Under the pieces are notes generated by a model. It did no database searches. It saw nothing but the letters and a program-made list of their open reading frames with translations, and was not told where the DNA came from. The translations under genes were made by a program, and so were the position numbers. A DNA stretch of 64,000 bases from Quillaja saponaria (taxonomy: Eukaryota; Streptophyta; Magnoliopsida; Fabales; Quillajaceae), in NCBI GenBank assembly GCA_029379385.1, contig CM055614.1:20813994-20877993 (forward strand), read 5' to 3'. This document shows positions 11,538-22,899 of this stretch, one piece after another; the first letter of the stretch is position 1, and each line of letters begins with the position of its first letter.

Positions 11538-12787
11538 GGTGATCTACAAATAATCAACAAATTATATTAGCATTTATTCAGATTATTAACTACCAAATAG
11601 ATTTGGTCTTTTAATCTAAATGGTACCTCCCACTATTCTCTTCGATTTCCATTACCCTCTAAAAATGGAAAGCGAGTAACCCCATTGGAAGGTTACTTAG
11701 CCTGGGATTAAGATCCCATCATATATACAAATAGCCATGCGTAACACAACAAACCAAAAATATTTGATAGGTAGATAACTATTATCAATTTCATCATATG
11801 AAATTCTTAATCATATTTAGCTCCTTAAAATTATGCAATCATGTGTGACACAACAAATTACATAACTTTTAGTTAAGTTACTCCCACTATTCGCAACAAG
11901 TATATTCCAATATATATAATTCTTGTCTGACACAACAAAATTATATAAGCAAGATATCTCATAAGCATCTACTATGCATAGACAATACAAATTATCCCAG
12001 AATTGCAAATCATGTGTGACACATCAAATTTACAATCACAAGATAATTTCTAATATTATCTATAATAGTGGAGGGCTATGAATTTCATTCTTATAATGAA
12101 TTTCGTTACAACTTAATATTTCTATAATTGATTAAGGGGATTCTTGGTCAAATTTTAATATATTTAGGTCTCATCATGCATATAGCATATATATAATCCA
12201 TGAGCTAAGCATGCATCAACATATATTTTAATATACATCCTATGCAAACCTGGTGGATGACTATGGACCTTTCTAAGTGTGATTTACTTGAGCCATAAGT
12301 AAATCACTAGGACATTCCTAGGTAAAATTATTACATGAAAATATCTCATACATTCATGGGTCTTCAATCTTTAAATATGATCTGCCGCCTTTCTTTAATA
12401 AAATTCTATCCTATCCTAATAATCTATACATAGTATTTATTAAGAAACCTTGAATCAAATTCAAGGGGAATTACATAGGAGGGAGATAGAAAATTACATT
12501 GAGAAATAAAATAGAAAGACGAGGCATGCAAGCCCCATTTAAATATTACAACCCAAATAATTTTACAACCATTAAAAATAAAATAAAACCCATCACATAG
12601 GTTTAATGTCCATAGTCATCCACTAATCATCCATACAATCACATTGCATTAAATAAAAATATTAATAACTTGATTCCATTCTAATTGTGATTATGCATGA
12701 AGTTCGTTAATATCAAATATCCATGGATTTCTCAAATCCTAGTAATATTGGATTTAAATAATAATAAATTATAATCCAATAAGGACT

Positions 12788-13040
12788 TTAATAAAATAAA
12801 ATAACTCTTATATTATTTTAATTAGAATCCTACTTCTATTAGTAATATTAAAATAAAATAACTCTTAATTTATTTTAATTAGAATTCCTAATGAAATAAA
12901 ACAACTCTTGTTTATATCAATTAGGATTCTATCCTTCCAAATAAAATAAAATAACATTTATTTATTTTAATTAGAAAACAACTGAGACTAGTATTTAAAA
13001 ATAAAATAACACTTATTTAATTAATTAAGATTCTTCTAAT
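12788..13040. repeat. Short degenerate array, ~50-57-bp unit, about five copies
   Basis: The pattern 'aaataaaataac...ttattttaattag' recurs about five times. About three copies of the same pattern occur at 31420-31570 in the leader of the Z element, so it appears to be a family-level leader feature. Confidence 0.6.
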
Positions 13041-13109
13041 CTTAATAATTTTGTTTCAAAAATTAAATTAAATATATAAGAGGCCTAAAAGAATAAAATA
13101 CATGACAGT

Positions 13110-13299
13110 ACGTGAAATGAATTGCCATTGATTATTAACAATATTTACAGAATTGCCATGATAAACAGTGACATATCCAACGTGAAATGAATTGCCATTG
13201 ATTATCAACTATATTTACAGAATTTCCATGATAAACAGTGACATATCCAACGTGAAATGAATTGCCATTGATTATCAACAATATTTACAGAATTGCCAT
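13110..13299. repeat. 70-bp tandem repeat, 2.7 copies
   Basis: Copies start at 13110, 13180 and 13250 with only two or three differences. Each contains 'acgtgaaatgaattgcc' and 'aacagtgacatatcc'. The very low divergence suggests recent local duplication. Confidence 0.92.
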
Positions 13300-13581
13300 C
13301 CATCTTGCCAATTTTGTAACCATTCACGTTTTGTTTTGTTTTGTTTTTTTTTTTTTTTTTTTTTTGAATAATTCAACAACTTTGAAACTAATGTTTAAAT
13401 AACCAAGATTTATGAAATCTCAAAATTTAAACAATATAAAATTTGTGAAATCTCATTTCAATAAAATTATAAACATAATCATCCAAATCTAATTAGAATA
13501 ATTAAATCAAATTCATGCTATGAATCAAATTCATCATAATTACAATAATGGAATCAAATCAATTCATAAACTAATAGAGTT

Positions 13582-13594
13582 GGCTCTGATACCA
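13582..13594 (-). other. tRNA-Met primer-binding site of copia-Y
   Basis: 'ggctctgatacca' is a perfect reverse complement of the tRNA-iMet-type PBS. It lies one base from the LTR. Confidence 0.92.
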
Positions 13595-13595
13595 C

Positions 13596-15246
13596 TGTAG
13601 GGATTTTGATTATATCAGGCACAGCGAAAATTAAAATGTTGGCATTATCAAATCTCTAAGATAATCTCTATTGTTTATTAACCGATATTTTTTCTATTAA
13701 TCTTATAAATAGAATATTACTTCTTGAAGCGATTAGGACAATCTTAACTTTTGATCCACAAGTTATATAGGGTGTACAACCTCTAAGTGTATCCACACTG
13801 AATGACTTAATCAAGAGCTATGTGTTGGCTGCTAAAAATCTCCTTGTGTGCTAGCACAAGTGATGAGATTTTCTCATATCTCACAAACACTCAATTTTGC
13901 CAATAATTCTCTGCAGAGAATTTTGGTTCTCTGTGATATATGAATAAAAGTTACGTAGGTTACTTATAAGATCTAACCTTATTTAAGTATGATATAACTA
14001 AACTTTAAATAATAAGATCATATCTTATCTATTAAAGACTTTTAGATAAAATAAGAAAATCCCATCAAAGTTAATCCTATTTTAAATTTCAAATATCATT
14101 TGTTTGTAATTACATGAAAGCCCAAAACTTCTCTTAATCAAATTGCATCCATTTGTGTGTGACCCCTTAGGTTCATATTAAACTGGCAGTAGGCCACATT
14201 AACTTAGTGTATTTTTCAATTAGATCCACATCTAATTAATTTAAATCAAAACTAATTTTGATTTACCCATTAATGAGAATTAATTATTAAATTAATTATC
14301 GGTTTACCTACAAGTCAAGATTGATGCCTAGCAGCATGTGATGACTAACCCATTTGTGAACCTTTCCGTTGTTAGCTACCGTGCAATTCAATCTTTCTAT
14401 CATTCAATGTTCCTGATTAAACTTAGAGTATGGATTAATGTCAAACCCTAAATTGTTTAATCTGATGTATCTATTTATAAGTCACAACTCATGTGGTGAA
14501 ACTTAAATTCTCTAATATAGTTTCACACCACCCTGGCCAAGGACTTTCTGAGTTATGTCTTAATTAGATAACATAGAACATTCTCTCTCTTTACTGAGAG
14601 TGATAGATTCCTTATTGTACATTCATATACCTTCATACATAGATAGTCATATCCAACATCTATCTCTGTATAACCCATGGTGAATTGTACTTAGATAGTA
14701 TCAAAGCATAATAACCTATGTACAAGGTATCTATGATGCCTCAGGTCTGAAGATCATTTGCACCACTACAACAAAGAACACTAATTGAAAACTATGTAAA
14801 AGTCCATATGAGTATTCTATGATCGAGTCAATTCAGTGAACTTGTTCTCTAACAAACACCTACATGTTTATTATAATGTCAACTACACAAGTGATCATGA
14901 GATCGATCACCCTCAACATTTGAGCTAATATAACATGTACTAATCTAACCGGATCATTAATTCCCATTATTAATGATCCTATGATTAGGAATATTTAAGA
15001 ACAAAGCTTAAAAAAATATATCTCATAAGCATGATCACATCATGGTTCTTATTTTCATTGCTTATATTCTATGGAATTTATCATGTTCATACTAAAGAAT
15101 TAACTAGCAATTAAAGTACATGATAAATAATAATACCATATAATAATGAAACATATTCATTTTATTAATAACTGAATAAGACTGTATTTATAAGTAATAT
15201 ACCATAGACATCTAATATCATTAGCTTGTAGGGCATACTACTAACA
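13596..15246 (-). repeat. 5' LTR of copia-Y, 1651 bp
   Basis: The + strand reads 'tgtaggg' to 'ctactaaca', so the LTR has TG...CA ends in minus orientation. It shares long blocks with the Z LTRs at 2226-3889 and 31877-43091, such as 'gtgtgacccc', 'gaacctttccgtt' and 'actgagagtgatagat'. Only the first ~113 bp of this LTR recur at the other end of the element. Confidence 0.88.
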
Positions 15247-16339
15247 GCATTCTTTGCCCAAATAAGAGTTTGCAATGATACGCCTTGGAATCATGAAGAA
15301 TAAGTTTTATTTTTGTTATTAATTACTCTAATTCTTTGGCGTGTTGCATTCTTTTATTTTGAATCATCACATTTGTTATTAGCAACTATACTGCTTGCAT
15401 TAGATTGTTAAATGAGTCATATTTTAATTAATAGAAGCAAGACATTGAGTTTGCCCTAAAAATTATGAACATGATTTAACCATGTAGGTAATCTTATTGC
15501 TCTTCATGTTGTTAGCATTGATACTTAGAAAATTTTTGGAAAATGGGAGAAATCTAACACCTAATGAGTGGTTTGTCCGAAACTGAGGTTGACTTTTAAG
15601 TTTCTCAGTTCAAACATAGTTTTAGCAAGTAGCTTTATGGTAATTTGAAAGATACTTATCATAAGAAATCTCAGGATGCTAAAAGGCATGGTAATGGTCA
15701 AAATCTAATGTGGGTGATTCTAAGTCTGTCATGAAAATGGACCTAATGTGCTTCTAGTAAAGTACGAGAAGTTATGTGAAGGCATATTGCCTTAAATTCA
15801 TGTATTGGTTATAAAACCAAGAAATGTGTTTAAAAGGAACCTAAGTGAATTAAAAGTAAAACATTGAGTCTTGAATGACGTCAAAGTGGATTCATTGGAG
15901 TATTTTTTTCATAACTCGAAAGTCACTTTAAACATATAGGTGGAATTTGATTTTTATTTCCTCACTGGACAAAATGGTCATTTTATTTTTGATTTAGGTA
16001 ATTTTAAAGTTGAAATGCTTTAAATTTTAAAATTTTTGGTGGATGTGTTTAACTCCTGCAAATGTAATACTCCTCATTTCATATTAAGAAAATTTATTTC
16101 CAAAATATTTCTAATTAAAGAAAAATCCTAAATGTTTTAGCATAAAAATCTAGGCCAAATTTAAAGGAAAGAGTTGAAAATCTCATAAAGGATATTATTT
16201 TTCTTATTTATTTTTTGACACTTAAGATTTTAGGTTAATTACGTTAGGAGTTAATTGACCAAAACAGTGAAAAATGAGGAAGCTAATAGTTCAAGTCTCT
16301 TAGAGATTTTTCACATTGGTTTCAGTGAATTTTATTCCA

Positions 16340-17195
16340 TCGATTGGCACAAAAATATAATATATATGTTTTATCATTTTCATTGATGACTTTTCCTGTT
16401 TTGGTTTCTATACTTGATTAAGTAAAATTATGATTGTTTTGAAAATTTTAAAATTTTCAAAATTGAAGTTGAAATACAATTAGAGAAAGTTATTAAAACT
16501 TTAAGTCTGACTGTGGTGGTAGTTTTATGGTAAAAATGATGTTGATAGGCAACATCTAGGATTTTTTCCAGGTACTTACTAGAGTGTGGGTTTGTAACCT
16601 ATTATACCATGCCTGGTAGTCCTAAATAAAGTGTTGTGGCTGAAAGATGTACTCATATCTTTATGGATATGATGGAAAATATGATGAATATGTTAAAATT
16701 CCCTGAATATTTTTGGGGAGAAATCCCTAAATTGGCTTGAACATCTTTAAAGGGTTCCTCGTAAATCAAGATTTAAAATACATTTTTGAGTTATGGACAG
16801 GGAGAAAATCTTACTTGAACCTTTTTCGTGTCTAAATTTGTCAAACTGAAATAAAATATATAATACAAATGAGAAGAAATTCGTCCTATTTTCTATTCAC
16901 TATTACTTTTCTAGTTATCCAAATCACTTTAAGGGATATATATTCTATCCACGCATGAAACCAAGATAGTCACACATTGCTAAATTCTTAAAATTTGATT
17001 CTTTAAGTTGAAAAGGTTTTCAACTACTAGTAAAGAAAGAAAAATAAATTTATCATACTTCACTTATATATCTCGTCACTAACCATATCACCTGTACATG
17101 TGGTGAGAATAGGTGATGGGGGAAAGTTAAGAATAATTGAAATTGCATCATCTATTTTTGTTAAAATTGTTACACTTGTTTCTAGTGTAGTTCCT
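16340..17195 (+). pseudogene. Copia-X1 integrase remnant
   Basis: About 16590-16800 translates with interruptions as a copia integrase catalytic segment: 'QYTMPGSPKQSGVAERRNRT' (by frame patching) followed by a 'FPEYFWGEIPKLA' block, as in X2. Stops and shifts are frequent. Homology continues to about 17195, where the deletion joint leads straight into the 3' untranslated region. Confidence 0.75.
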
Positions 17196-17677
17196 TAAAT
17201 TGATTAAGTGTGGTGGTTTTGTCAATTTGAATGTATGTCTTAAATGACACTAATTAGATATTTCGAGATGGTTGTTGAGACATACATGCTTAAAATTAAG
17301 CTTAAGTGATTTGTAGTGCTTTGGAAAGCATCCAGTTTTAATGAAATCACTTGGAGGACCGATAATAAAAATAGCATATGTTAATTACATTTAGATGCTA
17401 TTTTCTTATTATACTACTATATTTAGATCCATTGCAGATTAGGTTGTTGGCATTTGTAACCATGGATTGGTCTTATGTTGGTTAAGTGACACAATGATTG
17501 CCATGATTCGATGTTAATAACTTAATTAGGTTGGATTGTTTGAAGTGCGTCTCAGGACCAAAGTTTTTCTTTTAAAATTGTGGCCACATAAAAGTTATAT
17601 CTTACTCGAGAGTCGTTTTTTTAAAATAATTTTTTCAAAATTTTAAAACTACAATTAATATTGCCCAAGTGGAAGAA

Positions 17678-18163
17678 TGTTAGAATTTTTATATGTAGGC
17701 TGCCATTAATTGTATGGTTTTGTTTTAATAATAAAACGGGCTTAAGATTTGGTCCATTTGAGATATGCTGGTAAAAGCTTATATAGTTTATGTGATGATT
17801 TAGGATAGAGCTTAAGTACACTTCTTATATGATTAAATGTCTTATTTGATTAGATGTAGATTGGCAGGAAATGTAGGCTGAGTAACTTTAAGAGTCTTTA
17901 ATGGAATGAATCTTAGAGTTTTATCTGATAATAAATAGCTAGGTCCCCTTTCCCCTTTTAACATGCATATCTTGTCCTATTGAGAGCTGTTAATAAATAC
18001 AAAGAGAGAGAGTATGGAGAGGAAAACTTAGCTTGTATAAGTATTCTACTAAGGCATGCTTGTTTGAGGTTTCACATATCCACTACTATGGTTCAATCAA
18101 GTACGCAAATTTTATTATTAATATATTCTAAATTCATATATGAGATCCTGTATAGTTATTACA
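17678..18163 (+). repeat. 3' LTR of copia-X1
   Basis: Preceded by a polypurine-type tract, 'cccaagtggaagaa' (17664-17677), and beginning 'TGTTAG'. It is homologous to the X2 LTRs and ends at 'attaca'. No TSD partner can be tested because the element's 5' end is lost. Confidence 0.82.
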
Positions 18164-18256
18164 TTGTAATCATTGAAACAAAAGATCAAACACATGGCGT
18201 GGTCAATACATTGTGATATAAAGGAAACCCATATGACATAATAAAGCTACCCATCA

Positions 18257-18517
18257 TCAAATCTGGGAATAACTTATCACTACAGTGAACTCATGCACAA
18301 CAACCACAGTTATGACAGCCCACATAGCATTCTCCCAAGTCCCTTTGAATAATGGCTTCATTAGATAGAGCAAAGAAACCAATGTTGAAGCTACTCCAAC
18401 TTTTAAAGAATGGATCACCCTTCTAGGGTCTTCACGTCCCACTTTCCATACTGCCCTCCACAAGAAACCCAAAAAAGTTATCACTTTCTCAACAAGACCA
18501 TTCATTTGTTTCTTCAT
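18257..18517 (-). pseudogene. ALMT-type (aluminium-activated malate transporter) N-terminal exon fragment
   Basis: The frame starts at an ATG at 18517 and reads '[20 protein letters not shown]' then '[18 protein letters not shown]'. These are the first cytosolic turn and first transmembrane helices typical of the plant ALMT anion-channel family. A normal protein has about 400-600 residues and six or so membrane helices; here only ~80 residues remain. The homology breaks off after 'EFTV', where family members continue with a conserved glycine-rich 'KGLNR'-like segment. The fragment ends ~95 bp from the outer end of the copia-X1 3' LTR. It is most likely a truncated exon 1 relic. No downstream exons were found in the window. 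Confidence 0.75.
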
Positions 18518-18539
18518 CTTCCCTCTTGCTACCCACAAA

Positions 18540-19937
18540 TTTTATCTCTGGCCCTTAAGATTTCAGAGGCCAAAATAAACTTTGGCAACCACCTTGATAA
18601 CCAGAAAAAATGATGACGATAATTAATTTATGGATTAGAGGCAGTGGGCATATTATTTGTAGAGAAGATGCCAATTTACTGACAACTAGGTTCCATCGAA
18701 ATATTAGCTCTCAACATGCATTCAAGTAAAATTGGGGAAAAGCAAAGTGTCAAAGACAGAGAAGGTGGCATTTATATGAAGATGTAAATATATTCAGAAA
18801 TCATAACCCACTCACACAAAGTTTTAAAAAATTTAAATGGTTTGAGACAAAAGCTGGTGAAGCTATTCCTATGTTCACATGTGTTTCATTTTAAAATTCA
18901 AGGTGGTAGCTTTCAGAGGAACCAGGAGTCAATTCATACTAGAAAATGTTACACCAAAATTTTACAAATTTATTAATTACTTAAGTTTAACGAATTAATA
19001 TTACAATATAAAATTTATATTAATTAGTCTATTATAATTAACCAATTAAATAGTGATTGATCATTGAACTCAAAATTACAATTTGGCTAAATCAAATATT
19101 GATTAATCAATCACTTGTGTAATTGAGTGTTGATTAAAGACAAAATATTGGAGTAATTAGACGTTAATTGAAGCAAATTAACATCACCTTAGTGATTAAA
19201 TATTGATTGAAGACAAATTATATTGAAGTGGACAGTTAAATGTTGATTCGATTAAATTGAATCCAATCACCCTTTAATATTCCCAAATTAATAACAAATA
19301 CAAAAAAAAAAAAACCATTTTATTTTGAGGAGGAGAAAAGAGATTTGTTATTCTTTTATATTTACACTAGATTAAATTTTAAATTTTAAACTAGTTACTA
19401 GTTGGGTCAGGTTAATTCTTTTTTCTTCATTCGCATCAATTCAAGATGTTTCAAACCAATTAATTTTCTATTTTAAAAATTATCCCCTTATAAATTTAGG
19501 TTTCCCTCCGTCCAAGGGTGTAAAAGAAACTCAAATCAAACTTTGAAAAAAATTCAATTTGACTAATTGATTTTAAGCTGGTTCCCTAAAAAAAATTCCC
19601 AAAACGTTGATCAATTATGGAGCAAACAAGGAGAAACCACTTCTTAATTTTATTTCCTTTTTAGATGTGTAAATAAAATTTTAATTTATATAATATATTA
19701 ATAACATGTACTAATACAAGTTGAGCTTGCAAATTTATGAGTTAAGCTTTACAAAGTTTGAATTAGACTCTTTTACTTAATGAGCTCTAGAATAAAATTT
19801 GAGCTGAGCACTTAATTAGCAAGCTTGTTCACAAAAAATCATGTTGATTTGCACCCTACCTTGATCTCTTCTAATTTTTTTCACTCGCATCATGTCATCT
19901 TTCATAACTAAATTACATTCATTAGTTTTAACTAGAT
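18540..19937. other. Unassigned spacer upstream of the ALMT fragment
   Basis: AT-rich. Between about 19050 and 19260 several 'attgattaa/tgttgattaaa' motifs recur irregularly, but no clean repeat unit emerges. No gene was recognised. Confidence 0.45.
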
Positions 19938-19942
19938 CAAAC

Positions 19943-20388
19943 TATTAGAAATTTCATGTGTCGGCTATCATTAATTGTATGGTTTTAGTTTCAATAAAAG
20001 TGAGCTTAAGGTTTGATCCAATAGAGACATGCTGGTAAGAGCCCATTTAGTTTATATGATCATTTGGATATGGCTGAAACACACTTCTTATCTGTTAAAT
20101 GTGAACTGACAGTAAGTGTAGGTTGAGTGACTTTAGGAGATTTTAATGAGAGGACTCTTAAGGTTTACCTGATGATAAATAAGCTAGGTCCCCTCTTCTC
20201 ACTTAACATGAGCATATCTTGTCCCATTAAGAGCTGCCAGTAAATAGAAAGTACAAAGAGGAAGATCTTGCTATCTCATGATTCAGTCATAGCGTGCTTA
20301 ATTAAGCATTCATTTGTTTCGCTGTAGGTATGCAAATATTTATAATTATTGCATTCTAAATTTATTCATGTGATCTATTAAGAATACA
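19943..20388 (+). repeat. 5' LTR of copia-X2
   Basis: About 446 bp, homologous to 26226-26664 and to 17678-18163. Shared blocks include 'gagcttaaggttt', 'aagctaggtccc' and 'aacatgagcatatcttg'. The 3' end is placed at 'aataca' just before the PBS and may be off by two bases. Confidence 0.87.
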
Positions 20389-20392
20389 CATG

Positions 20393-20405
20393 TGGTATTA
20401 GAGAT
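20393..20405 (+). other. tRNA-Met primer-binding site of copia-X2
   Basis: 'tggtattagagat' differs from the canonical TGGTATCAGAG by one base and lies directly after the 5' LTR. Confidence 0.8.
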
Positions 20406-21713
20406 GGACATATAAGGATTTAGAACCTTGAAATTATTTAATTGACATAAAATAATAGGGCTCATTTAAATTAGATTTTAATATAAAAAATCAAAACCTT
20501 TAATGTATGAAATTGAATTCCTATTGGGAATTTTTTTCCCTACGAAATATCTTTAATTTGATATTTTATTTGTTTAATTTCATTAACTATAAGTTTAGAA
20601 ATTTGAACTTTAAGATTCAGTTGACATAAAATCGATTTTTAATTTTTGGATTAGAAAAGTTATGATTACATGTTGTTTTGATATATTATGATCATGGATT
20701 TTTCTTCTAACATGTTTCTATACTCATTTGAAACTAATTGAATATATAGAATCACATAATTTTGAGATATTTGAATTAAAACTCTTTTCAGTTAGAGTTA
20801 TGGTTCATAATTTTAAATTCAATTATTTGGATAAATTGACTATTAAAACTTAAAATTAACTTAGGGGTTTTGTTAGATTAGTTATTTCAATCAAAACCTA
20901 TAAAAAAAATTTCAGCTCTAAACTGAATTTTTAGGAGAAAAATCAAAGAAAACATGGTAGAAAGTCGAATTGGGTATCATAGACTGAGATTAGCTACAAA
21001 ACGGGTTGACTCTGACACAGCTGGAGCTTGAAAAAGCTGCTAGCCCCTTCAGGAGGAACCCCACTCATGCCAAGGGAGAGTGTGGTCCATCTCCACCCTC
21101 TGGCAGTGTTCTTCTCCTGAAATTTTTATAATATTTTTTATTTGAATTTTTCAATTTTATGGTATAGTTATTTTTTGAAAATTAAGTGCAGAAATTATAG
21201 TATTAGTATATGCTATTTTGTTATGTTTAAAACTAATATAATTGCACATATTTAATTGTTGATGGCTTGTTGGATTTTCATGTTTTATATGTTTTAAAAC
21301 GAAAAACAGCATATATTCTCTCTAATTATAGATAGATATTATCGTACTCTCATGTTTTCAAAACATGTATTAGTAGAAATTTTGTTTTGATTCATTTTTT
21401 TTAAAGTTTGCAACATACATTAAGTGTTCCTTTGAGATACATTTGAATAGTATTTAAGTTGAGAAGAATAAATTAGAGTAATTAAATTTTCCCGGTGTGA
21501 GAAAATCTTATATGCTTATATAGGTGGTTGCCACCAAAGTGGTCTACCTACATAGATTTGTGATATTTTTGAAAGTTATAGTACGAGATGTTTATTAAAT
21601 TATTATATATAATTTCCTGCCTGAAGAAGATTATTATATACTTTAATTTTGAAAATTACATAAAACATATGGTTTGAGGTATACTGATGTAGAAGATTTA
21701 TTTTCCCAAAAAA

Positions 21714-22105
21714 GATAGACTTTTCGAAAGCTAGGATGCTCTAATTTTGGTTTCATGAGTTGATCATGAGATCCTAATAGCATGTTTCATTCTCTGCCCA
21801 AAGAAGAGTTTGTAATGATGTATTTTGGATTCATATAAAATAAATTTTTATTCTTGATCATTTATTACCCATTTTGATTGGCATATTACACTTATGGCTT
21901 AGGAGGTTTATAGGCCTAAATGGGATAGACTTTTTAAAACCTGAGATGCTCTCATGTTTCACTTTCATAGGTTAAACGTGAGATCCTAATGGCATGTTGC
22001 ATCCTCGACCCAAAGGGGAATTTGTAATGATGCATCTTGAAATCATGAAAAATAAGTTTTTATTTTTGTTATTAATTACCCTGATTATTTGGCATGTTGC
22101 ATTCT
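21714..22105 (+). repeat. ~210-bp tandem duplication in the X2 leader
   Basis: Blocks starting at 'gatagac' (21714 and 21924) are collinear over about 180 bases. Both carry 'gagatcctaat', 'cccaaa' and 'tttgtaatgatg'. The second unit leads into the sequence shared with X1 (15247 onward). Confidence 0.7.
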
Positions 22106-22899
22106 TTTATTTTTCAATCATCATATTTGTTGTTAGCAACTATATTGCTTCCATTAGATTTTTAAATGTAATCAATGGAAGCTAGACATTGAGTTGTCCT
22201 GAAAATTATGGACATGATTTAATCATGTAGGTTATAATCTTGTTGCTCTTCATGTTGTTGGTGTTAATACTTTGAAATAAGTTTTTGAAAAATGGGAGAA
22301 ATCTAAGAGGTTATGCCTAATATGTCTCAAAATGTCCACCTTATGAGTGATTTATTTGAAACTGAGGGTGACTTTTAAGTTTATTAGTTCAAACATAATT
22401 TTAATAATTTCAAGATAAGTTGAAACATACTTATCATAAGAAATCTTAGGACACTACGGGGCATTGTAACTGTCAAAAGTCTAATGTGGGCAGTTTTAAG
22501 TCTGTCATGAAAGTAGATATAATGTACTTCTAATGTAATAAGAGGGGTCAAGCGAATACATATTGCCTTAAATTCATATCTTGGTTATATAACCAAGAAA
22601 TATGTTGTGGAAACCAAAAGGAAGCCAAGTTAATAAAGGGCAAAACTTTGAGTCGGGAATGACGTAAAAATGCATTTGTTGGAGTCGCCTTTTCATGGTT
22701 TGAAAGTGTTTTTTAAATATTTTGGTGGAATTTGATTTTAATTTCCTTGTTTGACAAAATGGTAATTTTAAAAAAAAATTTGGTAATTTTAAAGTTCAAA
22801 TGCTTTAAATTCTAAAACTATTAGTAAATGTGTTTAACTCCGCCAAATGTAGTACTCATCCTTTTATACTAAGAAAATTTGTTTTCAAAATATTACTCG

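Larger units (their letters stand above)
11538..13581 (-). other. Untranslated leader of copia-Y
   Basis: This is about 2 kb of AT-rich, repeat-laden DNA between the PBS and the gag ATG. It holds a dispersed motif near 11733, 11838, 11922 and 12009 (variants of 'catgtgtgacacaacaaa'), a short-period A/T array (12788-13040) and a 70-bp tandem repeat (13110-13299). A related leader with the same A/T array lies next to the Z element PBS at 30806-31862. Confidence 0.7.
9044..15246 (-). mobile_element. Copia-Y: truncated Ty1/copia retrotransposon
   Basis: In minus orientation the order is 5' LTR (15246-13596), PBS (13594-13582), a ~2-kb leader, and gag-protease-integrase-RT beginning at 11537. The element ends a few codons into the RT, at the 8906-9043 patch, so most of RT, all of RNase H and the 3' LTR are gone. 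Stops and frameshifts in gag-pol make it non-functional. The gag, protease, integrase, RT order is diagnostic of Ty1/copia. The right boundary abuts copia X1 at 15247. Confidence 0.9.
15247..18163 (+). mobile_element. Copia-X1: internally deleted Ty1/copia copy
   Basis: Collinear with copia-X2 from about 21990 to 23985, then from about 25765 to 26664. The intervening ~1.8 kb that codes RT and RNase H in X2 is absent, with the joint near 17195. The 5' LTR, PBS and first part of the interior are missing because the copia-Y LTR begins at 15246. The 3' LTR is complete. The copy cannot be autonomous. Confidence 0.85.

Noticed and set aside
13582..13594. tRNA-like sequences at several sites
   Set aside because: These are 12-13-bp primer-binding sites complementary to tRNA 3' ends, not tRNA genes.
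18410..18613. 67-aa + strand frame
   Set aside because: Antisense to the ALMT-like fragment.
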